Assembly: GCA_024231855.1 (NCBI GenBank)
Contig: JAAEQD010000243.1
Coordinates: 1-64,000 of the forward strand
Origin: Candidatus Zixiibacteriota bacterium
Lineage (GTDB): Bacteria; Zixibacteria; MSB-5A5; UBA10806; 4484-95
Length of the DNA: 64,000 nucleotides
Direction of reading: 5' to 3'
The stretch's first letter is position 1. Every line of letters begins with the position of its first letter. Below the pieces are notes generated by a model. It saw nothing but the letters and a program-made list of their open reading frames with translations, was not told where the DNA came from and did no database searches. The position numbers and the translations under genes were made by a program. Positions 18,343 to 26,409 of the stretch are shown here, piece after piece.

Positions 18343-18347
18343 ACTAT

Positions 18348-19169
18348 TTACATTCGCTCCACGGTTTTTTCGATTAATCTGGACAGGTTCGGGCCGGCCA
18401 ACTGGGCGGCGGCTAAGACTTTCGCGTGAGAACAAGGTTCCATGGCATCGGCTAAACCCATATCAGTAACTACTGAAAAGCCAACAACTTTGGTACCCTG
18501 ATGACGAGCGACGATAACTTCCGGCACGGACGACATTCCGACTAAATCGCCGCCGATAATCCGCATGAATCTGTATTCCGCGGCGGTTTCCAGATTAGGG
18601 CCGGTTACGCCGACGTAGACGCCGCGTTGAAGGTAAATCTTTTCATCAACGGCTGTTTGTTTCGCGATCTCCTGCAAGTCTTTATCGTAGCAGTTGAACA
18701 TATCCGGGAACCGCGTACCTAACTCATCGTCGTTGTAGCCGATAAGGGGATTAACGCCCTGGAAATTGATATGGTCGGTCATCAGTACGATATCGCCTTT
18801 GGCAAATTGAGGATTCAAACCGCCTGCCGCGTTGGAAACAACCAATATCTCGATACCCAGAGCTTTCATGACCCGGATAGGGAAGGTAACCTGTTTGAGA
18901 TTATAGCCCTCGTAGTAATGAAAACGTCCTTCCATAGCCACGACCTTCTTGCTGCCGACCGTACCAAATAAAAGCCTTCCGGCATGACCCTCCACGGTTG
19001 AAACCGGGAAATGGGGGATTTGATCGTACGATATCTCAATTTCACGGTTTACAGCCTTGGCCAATTCGCCAAGACCGGAGCCGAGTATAACACCAATTCT
19101 GGGCGACATATCGGTTTTGGTACGAATAAACGCAACTGCTTCATCTATCATCTGTTTTAGCTTTTCCAT
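18348..19169 (-). CDS. Purine nucleoside phosphorylase (trimeric PNP/MTAP family)
   Basis: 273 residues. Phosphate-binding GVILGSGLGELA is near residues 22-34, followed by VEGHAGRLLFG, the MEGRFHYYEGY block, VVSNAAGGLN, and the substrate loop GMSSVPEVIVARH. These are the signatures of low-molecular-mass trimeric PNPs that cleave inosine/guanosine to base and ribose-1-phosphate. AGGAGA precedes the ATG, which overlaps the divIVA stop by 1 nt. Its insertion between divIVA and ileS is the only interruption of a gene order otherwise known from Firmicutes. A salvage role with the adenosine-specific kinase is plausible. Confidence 0.93.
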   Translation of the reverse strand: MEKLKQMIDEAVAFIRTKTDMSPRIGVILGSGLGELAKAVNREIEISYDQIPHFPVSTVEGHAGRLLFGTVGSKKVVAMEGRFHYYEGYNLKQVTFPIRVMKALGIEILVVSNAAGGLNPQFAKGDIVLMTDHINFQGVNPLIGYNDDELGTRFPDMFNCYDKDLQEIAKQTAVDEKIYLQRGVYVGVTGPNLETAAEYRFMRIIGGDLVGMSSVPEVIVARHQGTKVVGFSVVTDMGLADAMEPCSHAKVLAAAQLAGPNLSRLIEKTVERM

Positions 19170-19792
19170 TAGTTCTCCTCTGTGAATTTCGAACGAGATT
19201 CATCTTTTACATTTCGGTCGGTCCTGGAGTTTTTCCATGAAGCCGGTTTATTATCTCTTTCAAACTCTTCAACAACGCGATCGACATCGGAATCGGTCAT
19301 TTCGGCTTTTTTCTTAATAGTCAAAACCTTATCTTTTTGTTCAGTTTGCTTTTCAATCATTTCCAGAAGCTTCAGTTGTGATTCCAAAAGCGATCGGAAA
19401 TTAACCAGAAAAGCGGCTCGCTGATTTTCCAATGACACCTGTTCACGCTTCATCCCGGAAAGTTTATCGTAAGCGTCGCCGACGATTTTTTCGGATTGGG
19501 CGTTAGCTTCACGAATTATCAGTTCGGATTTTTCCTCGGCCGTTTCTTTCATCTGTTCGACTGATTCTTGAGTCGCTACCAGCGTATTTTGAAGGGCAGC
19601 TTCTATCTTGGTATAATTAGACAACTTTTCGGACGCGCCTTTGAGCTTTTCTTTAAGTTCAAGGTTGTCACGGACCAGCTCTTCCATTTCTTCGGAAACC
19701 ATTTCCAGGAAGGAGATAACTTCAGCTTTGTCGAATCCACGCAGCCTGGTTTGGAATTCCTGTTTCTTAATATCAAGGGGCGTTATCCTCAT
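19169..19792 (-). CDS. divIVA: DivIVA-domain cell-division/polarity protein
   Basis: 207 residues. The N-terminal DivIVA signature is ITPLDIKKQEFQTRLRGFDKAEVISFLEMV (residues 3-32, shown only in part here), which in family members binds curved membrane. It is followed by a long coiled-coil (about 35-150) and a charged, probably disordered tail. DivIVA/GpsB proteins organise division septa or poles and are typical of Gram-positives; more divergent members occur in other phyla. AAGGAGG lies just upstream. It sits 28 nt downstream of yggS, which mirrors the ylmE...divIVA order in Bacillus, although sepF, ylmG and ylmH are absent. Confidence 0.9.
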   Translation of the reverse strand: MRITPLDIKKQEFQTRLRGFDKAEVISFLEMVSEEMEELVRDNLELKEKLKGASEKLSNYTKIEAALQNTLVATQESVEQMKETAEEKSELIIREANAQSEKIVGDAYDKLSGMKREQVSLENQRAAFLVNFRSLLESQLKLLEMIEKQTEQKDKVLTIKKKAEMTDSDVDRVVEEFERDNKPASWKNSRTDRNVKDESRSKFTEEN

Positions 19793-19820
19793 CGGGCCTC
19801 CTTATTAAAGTGATTTTTTT

Positions 19821-20528
19821 TCATTTCTTTAAATAATCCCTCGCGCCAAAAATAGCCGTGCCGATTCGGAGTTCGGTACTGCCGAATTTTATCGCTCTTT
19901 CGAAATCGGATGTCATTCCCATCGATAGGGTTTTTATTGTCTCGCCAAACCTGTCCCGCATTCTCTTAAAAAGGTTCTCCGTTGAAATGAACGACTTATC
20001 AATTAACTCCTCATCTTCAGTAAAAGGTCCGACTGTCATTAGGCCGCCCAGTCGTAAATTATCGAATTCGCTGACCTCTTCGGCAACCGGCATTACGTTA
20101 TCCGGAGATAAACCGTATTTGCTGGCCTCGCCAGAAGAATTAACCTCCAACAGTATCTCCATCTCTGTTTCGTGGTTCGAGCATTCTTTCGATAGAGCCC
20201 TGGCTATTTTCAGACTGTCTACCGATTCAATGATATCGAACAGTCGAATCGCTTTTTTGGTTTTATTGGTCTGTAAATGGCCAATAAAGTGCCAGACTGG
20301 ACCTTCGCCGACATCAGGTATTTTGCTTTCGGCTTCCTGGACTTTATTTTCGCCGAAATGGACTAAACCTGCCCGCCATGCTTCCTCGACCAGTTCAAAT
20401 CCTTTGGTCTTGCTGACGCCAACCAGGGTTATTTCCTCGGGTTGACGATCATAGCGGGAACACGCAGCCTCTATTCGACTACTGACATGTTTTAAATTAT
20501 CGTCAATAACGCCCATAGTTAAACCCAT
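19821..20528 (-). CDS. yggS: YggS/YlmE-family pyridoxal-phosphate homeostasis protein
   Basis: 235 residues. Single-domain alanine-racemase-like TIM barrel. The PLP lysine is in LVGVSKTKG (about residue 41), followed by HFGENKVQEA, WHFIGHLQTNK, EVNSSGEASKYG, GGLMTVGPF, the phosphate-binding SMGMTSDFERAI, and ELRIGTAIFG. This family (YggS, YlmE, human PROSC/PLPBP) binds PLP without known catalysis and buffers vitamin B6. Likely first gene of the minus-strand operon. AAGG lies a few nucleotides before the first ATG; a second ATG at codon 5 is also possible. Confidence 0.93.
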   Translation of the reverse strand: MGLTMGVIDDNLKHVSSRIEAACSRYDRQPEEITLVGVSKTKGFELVEEAWRAGLVHFGENKVQEAESKIPDVGEGPVWHFIGHLQTNKTKKAIRLFDIIESVDSLKIARALSKECSNHETEMEILLEVNSSGEASKYGLSPDNVMPVAEEVSEFDNLRLGGLMTVGPFTEDEELIDKSFISTENLFKRMRDRFGETIKTLSMGMTSDFERAIKFGSTELRIGTAIFGARDYLKK

Positions 20529-20864
20529 TATAACCTTATATTATATTTTTTTGTATCCCTATATGCAATATGTTTTTTCTTAATGTCGGCAAACTTCCGG
20601 TAAATGCCGTTTTGGTCAATACCGGGGGTAATGAATTGTCTCTTCGTTTGGCGAGATTAATAGCTCGAATTAATGACGCGAAAATAGGCCTGGAAATTCG
20701 TGATTTCTAAATTTCCAGTGGATTTAGTCAGTTAGATGTTTACGAGTTTTGTTATATATGAGCGTTGCTCCAAGTTTATAGTACAGTTCAATGTAAGGGT
20801 ACCGATAAATTTATTAAGGATACTATTCATTGAAGCTTTTATTTGCGTCATAAGGAGGGTGTTG
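20529..20864. other. Divergent intergenic region between yggS and the coiled-coil gene
   Basis: About 336 nt that must hold divergent promoters; none could be placed with confidence. A 46-codon frame at 20570-20710 on the plus strand lacks a ribosome-binding site. AAGGAGGG at 20852-20859 is the Shine-Dalgarno of the next gene. Confidence 0.5.
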
Positions 20865-23486
20865 ATGTTTAAATTTCATAAAATCAGAGGTCCGGAAGAG
20901 ATGGGTGATGCCGTTAGTACACTTGAAGAAACCGCAAATCGCCTGGAGTCCATGGTGCAGATTGCTCAGAAAGAGAAATCTCGCTTACATTTACTGGTTG
21001 GCAATGTCTCTGAAAGAGTCGATCAGATAAACCGATCCGCTTCAAGTTTTGATGATACCGCCCAAAAAATCGATAAATTTAAAGTGGCCTGCAAAAACAT
21101 CGAAAGCGAAATTCAGAATGCCAGAGGCGAAGTCAGTAAATTCAAAGATATCAAAGGCGAATCGACGAAATTATTCGAGCAATTCAAACAATTAAAATCT
21201 CAAATGAATGATACCGTATCGAGGCTGGAATCTTATGAAAATACCTCGAAATCAATGGATAGTATTGTTGAGAAGATTAATCATGTAAATACGACTATGT
21301 ATCCCGAAGTTCAGGCCATAAGCGACAAGCAGAGCAAACTTCTGGAAAAATTCGACGATTTCGTAGAGCGTCTCGGTAAATCGGAACTGAAACTTGAGGA
21401 GTTTGCCGAATTAAGTAATGACTTTAAGGAAACGTCGGAACTGGTTGCCCGAGAATCCGTTAGGATAACCACCTGGGTGGAAGCAACTGATAAGATGTCG
21501 GGCAAACTGGATCAGGCGTCCGAGGTATTTGAGACAACCAGGCAAAAAATCGATAACCTTCACGAGTTGGCCGAATTTGTTGAATCAAAAGCCAAATCTT
21601 TGAAAAAACAGAAAGAGTTGCTCAAGAAAGCTCACATTGAATCGGGGCGCGCCAATGGGCTGTTCTGGGAAATCAAATCCAAGCTTTCCGAACTCGAACA
21701 GGACGCCGATAAAATTCGTCAGATGGAGATAAAAACCAATGAGTTCGATTCATCACTTAAACGAATCGAACTTCGATTCGAGCAGATTAACACGTTTGCC
21801 GATAAAGTCGAAAATCTGATAGCCGATTATACTCGTCTTGATGACTATGCCCGGGATTTGGTTGACCATTATAAACAGCTAAGCGTGGTTAATGGACTGG
21901 TCAAGCAGCTTCAAAAGCTAATTAATGAAGCCCGAGGCGAGCATGACAAGCTTAACAAGGCCGGCGAGCAGATAATGTTGTTTATCAAACGCTCCGAAGA
22001 ATCGCAGATAGAGTCACGCACGTTAATCAGGCAGATGGCCGAACAGATACAAAACACGCAGAAATTTCTACATAAAGCGCCTGATGTAAATAAAACCATG
22101 AGACAGATCGAATCTATCCGTAAGCGGGCCATGGCCCTTGAAAATAAGTTAATGGAGGCTATGGCCACCGCTACCGAGATTACCGATCAATCAGGGAAAG
22201 CCGAAGAGATTAAAAAGACTGTTGAAGCATTTCAGCGGGATTTTGACAAGCAGATTGAGGATAAAGCAAGAGAAATAGCAATAATTAAGAATTCAATTAC
22301 CGGTTTGGAAAATAAAATCCGTAGCGTCCAGACAAGCTGGGTTAAAGTACCCGATCTCATGGACAAGTTGGCCGGAATCGATAAGACTCAGCGAAGTCTG
22401 GCCAAAACTTACAAATCTCTGCAAAGCCATGAACAAACCGCTTTAGGACTTAAGGATCTGATGGAACAGAACAATAAATCCTTCAAGGAATTCGAAAAGA
22501 CTACAGCCGAGATTAATCAAAAAGCGTCGGATATTTTTAAAACCAAGTCCGAACTGGAGAAGATTGAATATAAAGTCAAGGCTCTAAGCTCAAGCTCTCA
22601 ACAGCTTACTCTAATGGCAACTCGCATCGAGAAGACCGAGAAGCAGATGGATTCAGTGGCAGAGAAATTCGGTGGTATGAATCAACAGGTTACCGATTGG
22701 CAGAATCAATCCGAATCCATTCAGGCCGAATGCGATAAAATCGGCAAAACTCATGACGATTTACGCACCAATATCGGCGATGTAATGGATCTTTTCAGTA
22801 AACTATCGAATTTACAGACCCAGGCTGAAGCAAAAGCCGAGAAGCTGACCGCTTATTTTGATCAAGCCGAGCAGAAAATTAAAGGCCTTGATGAGCAAAG
22901 TGATTTATCGATGAAACAATCCGGCCAACAGATTGAGAAGCTCGGAGAGATCAAGGATTCGATTAAGGCCTTGAGTACAACTCAAGCTGAACTGACCGAA
23001 CGTTTTACGGGAATTGAGATCGAATCCGCTAAAATCGCCAATCTTGCCGGGACTATCGAGGATAGAAAAGCGGAAATGGCGTCAATGACCGAGAAAATCC
23101 AGGTATTGGAAGGCAAGCTGAAGGCGGCGGGGAGTATTCCGGCGCGCCTGGATACATTTGAGACGCGCTTTAAAAATTTAGACGGCCAGATGAAAAACGT
23201 AAGCATGACCTTTACTAAAATGGAGAAAACAAGAAAAGAATTCGATGGGTATTACAATACTTTGACCGGTTTGGAATCCAAAATCAAATCGCTGGCGGAG
23301 AAGGCAGATAATATCGACAAACTTAAAGCCGATATTCGCAGCGCTTCACTTATAGCCAACGAGTTAAAGGCGCGCCGGAAGAGTTTGGACGATGAGGAGT
23401 CTCTAATTAATAAGGCAATTACAGCCGCCTCAAAACTGGAGGAACTTGTATACCGGGCTGAACATATAAATAAAGAAGGCAAGTAG
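20865..23486 (+). CDS. Large cytoplasmic coiled-coil protein, function unknown
   Basis: 873 residues from ATG 20865, chosen because AAGGAGGG lies 5 nt upstream; earlier in-frame starts have no such site. Apart from a short N-terminal head (MFKFHKIRGPEEMGDAVSTLEE) almost the whole sequence is heptad-patterned, rich in K/E/Q/S, with no proline-rich hinge, ATPase motif, signal peptide or membrane segment. Repeated phrases such as FDxxxQKI, LESxENT, IEKxEKQ and LxxLxxKADNIDKL recur at irregular spacing. It could be a filament-forming or scaffold protein (crescentin-like or SMC-arm-like) or a chemoreceptor-like signalling rod, but the glutamate-rich chemoreceptor hairpin was not seen. It is divergent from the divIVA-containing operon. 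Confidence 0.8.
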   Translation: MFKFHKIRGPEEMGDAVSTLEETANRLESMVQIAQKEKSRLHLLVGNVSERVDQINRSASSFDDTAQKIDKFKVACKNIESEIQNARGEVSKFKDIKGESTKLFEQFKQLKSQMNDTVSRLESYENTSKSMDSIVEKINHVNTTMYPEVQAISDKQSKLLEKFDDFVERLGKSELKLEEFAELSNDFKETSELVARESVRITTWVEATDKMSGKLDQASEVFETTRQKIDNLHELAEFVESKAKSLKKQKELLKKAHIESGRANGLFWEIKSKLSELEQDADKIRQMEIKTNEFDSSLKRIELRFEQINTFADKVENLIADYTRLDDYARDLVDHYKQLSVVNGLVKQLQKLINEARGEHDKLNKAGEQIMLFIKRSEESQIESRTLIRQMAEQIQNTQKFLHKAPDVNKTMRQIESIRKRAMALENKLMEAMATATEITDQSGKAEEIKKTVEAFQRDFDKQIEDKAREIAIIKNSITGLENKIRSVQTSWVKVPDLMDKLAGIDKTQRSLAKTYKSLQSHEQTALGLKDLMEQNNKSFKEFEKTTAEINQKASDIFKTKSELEKIEYKVKALSSSSQQLTLMATRIEKTEKQMDSVAEKFGGMNQQVTDWQNQSESIQAECDKIGKTHDDLRTNIGDVMDLFSKLSNLQTQAEAKAEKLTAYFDQAEQKIKGLDEQSDLSMKQSGQQIEKLGEIKDSIKALSTTQAELTERFTGIEIESAKIANLAGTIEDRKAEMASMTEKIQVLEGKLKAAGSIPARLDTFETRFKNLDGQMKNVSMTFTKMEKTRKEFDGYYNTLTGLESKIKSLAEKADNIDKLKADIRSASLIANELKARRKSLDDEESLINKAITAASKLEELVYRAEHINKEGK

Positions 23487-23549
23487 AGAAACCGATTGGC
23501 TGCAATAATAGTTGACATTTAGGAAAATGGTAAATACCTTTCAATCAGG

Positions 23550-24479
23550 ATGGAATTGTTGAAAAAAGCGGCAGTAATTTTAATCATATTTATTTGTGTC
23601 TCATCGGCGATGGCTGAGAAATTCGCCGGTGAGTTTCTATATCTCGGTGTTGGCGGCCGACCCCTGGCTATGGGAGGCGCCTATATCGCGGCCGAGGGTG
23701 ATATATTCTCCAGCTATTATAATCCGGCCGGTTTAACCGATGTGGAGAATTATCAAGCCGCCTTTATGCACTCAGAGACATTCGGTTCGCTTTTGAATCA
23801 TGAGTATGTGTCGCTGGCGAGAAATCAGTACGGCGGTGTAGCCGCCCTGTCGATCAGCCGTCTCGGCGGCGGCGGGATTTTGGTCACCGAGCCAAATAAC
23901 GGTGTATTTCGGGTGGTCGAGGAAGAATCCCATGCTGATTACGTGGTCGGTTTTTCATACGGCCGTAAACAGAATAGCAAGCTCGATTGGGGGCTTTCGG
24001 CAAAGGCGATCTACAGGAAAATAGTTGCCTCTTCCGCCTGGGGAATTGGCCTGGATGCCGGATTGCGATATAGGGTAAGGGACGATATCATCGCCGCGGT
24101 TGTTTTTCAGGATTTGACCGGCACCGTTTTATCGTATTCCAACGGCACAAAGGAAAATATCAACCCGACGATGAAGCTTGGCCTGGGATTCAGCCGGGAG
24201 TATGGCAAATTCAGAGGTACGATTTTGGCTGATACCGATGTCCGGTTCGAGGGTCGGGAGACTACCGCGCAATTCAGTCAAAGCTGGATATCCGCCGATA
24301 CCCATTTCGGTTTCGAGGCGATGTATGCCGATGTTATAGCCGCCCGCGTTGGTTCCGATATCGGCAACCTGACGACCGGAGTCGGCCTGAAATTCGGCCG
24401 GTTCGTGGTCGATCTGGCTTTATTCGATCATTCCGATCTCGATACATCCTACCGCGGCTCGCTAATTATCAATTGGTAG
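23550..24479 (+). CDS. PorV/PorQ-like (UPF0164) outer-membrane beta-barrel protein
   Basis: 309 residues with an N-terminal signal peptide (about 1-22, ending SSAMA). The segment FLYLGVGGRPLAMGGAYIAAEGD...YYNPAGL (residues about 29-60) is the hallmark of the PorV/PorQ/UPF0164 family, FadL-like barrels. In type IX secretion PorV shuttles cargo and PorQ is accessory. The rest is alternating beta-strand, ending with an aromatic-adjacent strand (SLIINW). The five proteins with type IX sorting domains elsewhere in the window make a PorV-type role plausible. Many FCB genomes have several PorV/Q paralogues, so the specific role is unproven. Start codon choice (ATG 23550) is modestly supported. Confidence 0.82.
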   Translation: MELLKKAAVILIIFICVSSAMAEKFAGEFLYLGVGGRPLAMGGAYIAAEGDIFSSYYNPAGLTDVENYQAAFMHSETFGSLLNHEYVSLARNQYGGVAALSISRLGGGGILVTEPNNGVFRVVEEESHADYVVGFSYGRKQNSKLDWGLSAKAIYRKIVASSAWGIGLDAGLRYRVRDDIIAAVVFQDLTGTVLSYSNGTKENINPTMKLGLGFSREYGKFRGTILADTDVRFEGRETTAQFSQSWISADTHFGFEAMYADVIAARVGSDIGNLTTGVGLKFGRFVVDLALFDHSDLDTSYRGSLIINW

Positions 24480-24512
24480 TCGACCCCCAATAGTTGATTA
24501 TACTATATATCA

Positions 24513-24542
24513 TTGACAACATTGTTCTTCCTATGCCATAAT
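24513..24542 (+). promoter_or_regulatory. Sigma-70-type promoter for the small barrel gene
   Basis: TTGACA (24513-24518), 18-nt spacer, CATAAT (24537-24542), about 47 nt before the start codon at 24589. Match to consensus is strong at -35 and 5 of 6 at -10. Confidence 0.65.
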
Positions 24543-24588
24543 TTATCAACAGGTAGTTATATTAACAAATCACCGTTTGGAGCTTCCG

Positions 24589-25221
24589 ATGAGTAACGTA
24601 ACGCGATCAGTGATTATCGGTTTTCTACTACTTTCATTTTTCGCCTTAAGTGAGGCAGATGAAGATTCATCATCGCCATATTTCGATAAGACTCCTTTCA
24701 AAAACTCCACCATGTTTATCCTTAAGGTGAATTGGGATACCCGGGCGAAATACAGGCTAAAACTGGCCAATTTACGGTCATACCAGCGCGTGAACCAGAG
24801 TATTTCGGCAAACTTTGATGTACTTTTCAAGGAAATCGAAAGGATCAGGTGGGGCATAGGAGCCCAATATCAGCTACCGCGATCGATATCCGGCTTATCC
24901 GGAAAGTTTAATTTCATGCCGATTTACGCCCATATGATCGCCTATCCGTTTCTTGAAAACGATTTCCCCTATATCGTAGCTCGAATCGGCTATAATCTGT
25001 TTCTGGGCGATAACGTTTTCAGGATTGATTATGATAATGACACCACTTTAAAAGGTGGGCTTTATTACGCCTACGGCGTCGGCACGGCCAGGAGACTTAA
25101 AACAGGCCTGGTTTTAACCGAAATAGTACTATCATTTAATAAGGGGTTTATAGAAACGCCGGAAGCGCAATTCGATATCAAGTATTCAAGGCTTCTTTTT
25201 ACTTTGGGTTATGGCTTTTAG
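24589..25221 (+). CDS. Small secreted protein, probable outer-membrane beta-barrel
   Basis: 210 residues. ATG 24589 is preferred over TTG 24577 because GGAG lies 6 nt upstream. A signal peptide is visible (about 1-22, FFALSEA), followed by alternating hydrophobic/polar strands (KFNFMPIYAHMIAYPF, YIVARIGYNLFLGDN, GLYYAYGVGTARRLKTG, LLFTLGYGF). The terminal Gly-Tyr-Gly-Phe is typical of an outer-membrane C-terminal strand. About the size of an eight-strand barrel. No named family is recognised. It has its own promoter and is followed by a palindromic terminator-like repeat. Confidence 0.75.
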   Translation: MSNVTRSVIIGFLLLSFFALSEADEDSSSPYFDKTPFKNSTMFILKVNWDTRAKYRLKLANLRSYQRVNQSISANFDVLFKEIERIRWGIGAQYQLPRSISGLSGKFNFMPIYAHMIAYPFLENDFPYIVARIGYNLFLGDNVFRIDYDNDTTLKGGLYYAYGVGTARRLKTGLVLTEIVLSFNKGFIETPEAQFDIKYSRLLFTLGYGF

Positions 25222-25251
25222 TAGCCGTTCATAAATCTACAATCAGAAGTT

Positions 25252-25285
25252 AAACCAGGTCGTAGCGAAGCGTGACCTGGTTTTT
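25252..25285 (+). terminator. Palindromic repeat acting as terminator (GTAGCGAAGCGT-loop family)
   Basis: AAACCAGGTC (25252-25261), loop GTAGCGAAGCGT, GACCTGGTTT (25274-25283), followed by TT. The loop is identical, in reverse complement, to that at 9134-9145. Confidence 0.75.
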
Positions 25286-25334
25286 AAGTGATATCAAACC
25301 TCAAGGTCTAAGCGATCACAGCCTTAGTGTGGTC

Positions 25335-25393
25335 GGCAGACGTCCCCGCCTGCCCCTATATTAGCCAGGTTCGGGCTGGCCGGGAAGTCTGCC
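25335..25393. repeat. REP-like nested palindrome
   Basis: GGCAGACGTCCC (25335-25346) pairs with GGGAAGTCTGCC (25382-25393) with one mismatch. A small inner hairpin GCCAG/CTGGC is at 25364-25380. Unrelated in sequence to the neighbouring repeat at 25252. Confidence 0.65.
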
Positions 25394-25488
25394 GCGCATA
25401 TTAATTTCATCCCGCAACGTAAAATATACTTGCTTTTTGAGACTATCTTATTATTATCCGATAATTTGATAAAATTAACGGAGGAGAA

Positions 25489-26361
25489 ATGCCAAAGGTT
25501 TTAGATAATATCCAGATAGGGCCGATGAACTGGAAGATGACAGTCGAGGTCCCTAAACTCGTCAAAAAGGCCCAGGCCGGCCAATTCGTAATCTTGCGCG
25601 TTAATGAGCAGGGCGAACGGGTACCGATGTCAATCGGCGGACTGGATAAGGAAAAAGGCTTACTGACAATCATTTATCAGGTGGTGGGTAAAACATCCGC
25701 TTTGATGACCACAGTACCCGCCGGCGGCGAAATAACCGATTGCGTCGGCCCGTTGGGCGTGGCCTCGCATGTGGAAAACTGGGGTACGGTCTGCCTGGTA
25801 GGCGGTGGTATTGGAATCGCCCCGATTTACCCGATTGCCCAGGCTTGGAAAGAGGCCGGTAACAAGGTTATCACAATCCTCGGCGCCCGGTCGAAAGATA
25901 TCCTGTTCTACGAGGCTGAACACAAAGCGGTTGCCGATGAGCTTCTGGTATGCACCGATGACGGCTCCTATGGCCATCATGGCTTTGTCTCCGATGTGCT
26001 GAAAAAGCTTCTGGATGACGGCGAAAAAATCGGCATGATCATGGCAATCGGACCGGTTCCGATGATGCGGGTTGTCGCCAACCTGACCAAAGACTACGAT
26101 GTCCCCACCTGGGTATCGTTGAATCCGCTGATGATCGACGGCACCGGGATGTGCGGCGGCTGCCGGGTATCGCTGGGCGAGGAAACCAAATTCGCCTGCG
26201 TTGATGGTCCCGATTTCGACGGCCACAAGGTCGATTTCGACCTTCTAACCAAGCGGCTGAGGGCATACGGCGAACAGGAGAAACAGGCGATGCATAGGTT
26301 CCTGGCCGAGCCGGGCTGTAAGTTGGCCGATTCCGTGAAAAGTTTTAAATATCCGGGCTGA
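25489..26361 (+). CDS. nfnA: NADH-dependent ferredoxin:NADP+ oxidoreductase small subunit (NfnA/SudB)
   Basis: 290 residues. Ferredoxin-NADP-reductase-like FAD domain (RVPMSIGGLD; RVPxS-type FAD motif) and NAD domain (VCLVGGGIGIAPIYPIA), then a C-terminal [2Fe-2S] site MCGGCRVS...FACVDGPDFDG. The Asp/Cys pattern of Nfn small subunits is intact. With NfnB it forms a cytosolic flavin-based electron-bifurcating transhydrogenase coupling NADPH, NADH and ferredoxin, or functions as sulfide dehydrogenase SudAB. Good Shine-Dalgarno GGAGGAG. 48 nt separate it from nfnB, so the pair is an operon. Its presence suggests an anaerobic, ferredoxin-based metabolism. Confidence 0.9.
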   Translation: MPKVLDNIQIGPMNWKMTVEVPKLVKKAQAGQFVILRVNEQGERVPMSIGGLDKEKGLLTIIYQVVGKTSALMTTVPAGGEITDCVGPLGVASHVENWGTVCLVGGGIGIAPIYPIAQAWKEAGNKVITILGARSKDILFYEAEHKAVADELLVCTDDGSYGHHGFVSDVLKKLLDDGEKIGMIMAIGPVPMMRVVANLTKDYDVPTWVSLNPLMIDGTGMCGGCRVSLGEETKFACVDGPDFDGHKVDFDLLTKRLRAYGEQEKQAMHRFLAEPGCKLADSVKSFKYPG

Positions 26362-26409
26362 TATAGATATAACGAGAGTGAAAATTATTGGGGTATCAGG
26401 TAGCCTCAG

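Noticed and set aside
18343-18435. Longer N-terminus for IleS
   Set aside because: It would lie inside the purine nucleoside phosphorylase gene, and the extra residues do not resemble IleRS; ATG 18342 fits the family start.
20570-20710. 46-codon plus-strand frame between yggS and the coiled-coil gene
   Set aside because: No ribosome-binding site, no recognisable family, and it lies in a divergent promoter region; likely chance.
20736-20864. Upstream extension of the coiled-coil protein
   Set aside because: The extra 43 codons are cysteine- and aromatic-rich, unlike the rest, and AAGGAGGG marks ATG 20865 as the start.
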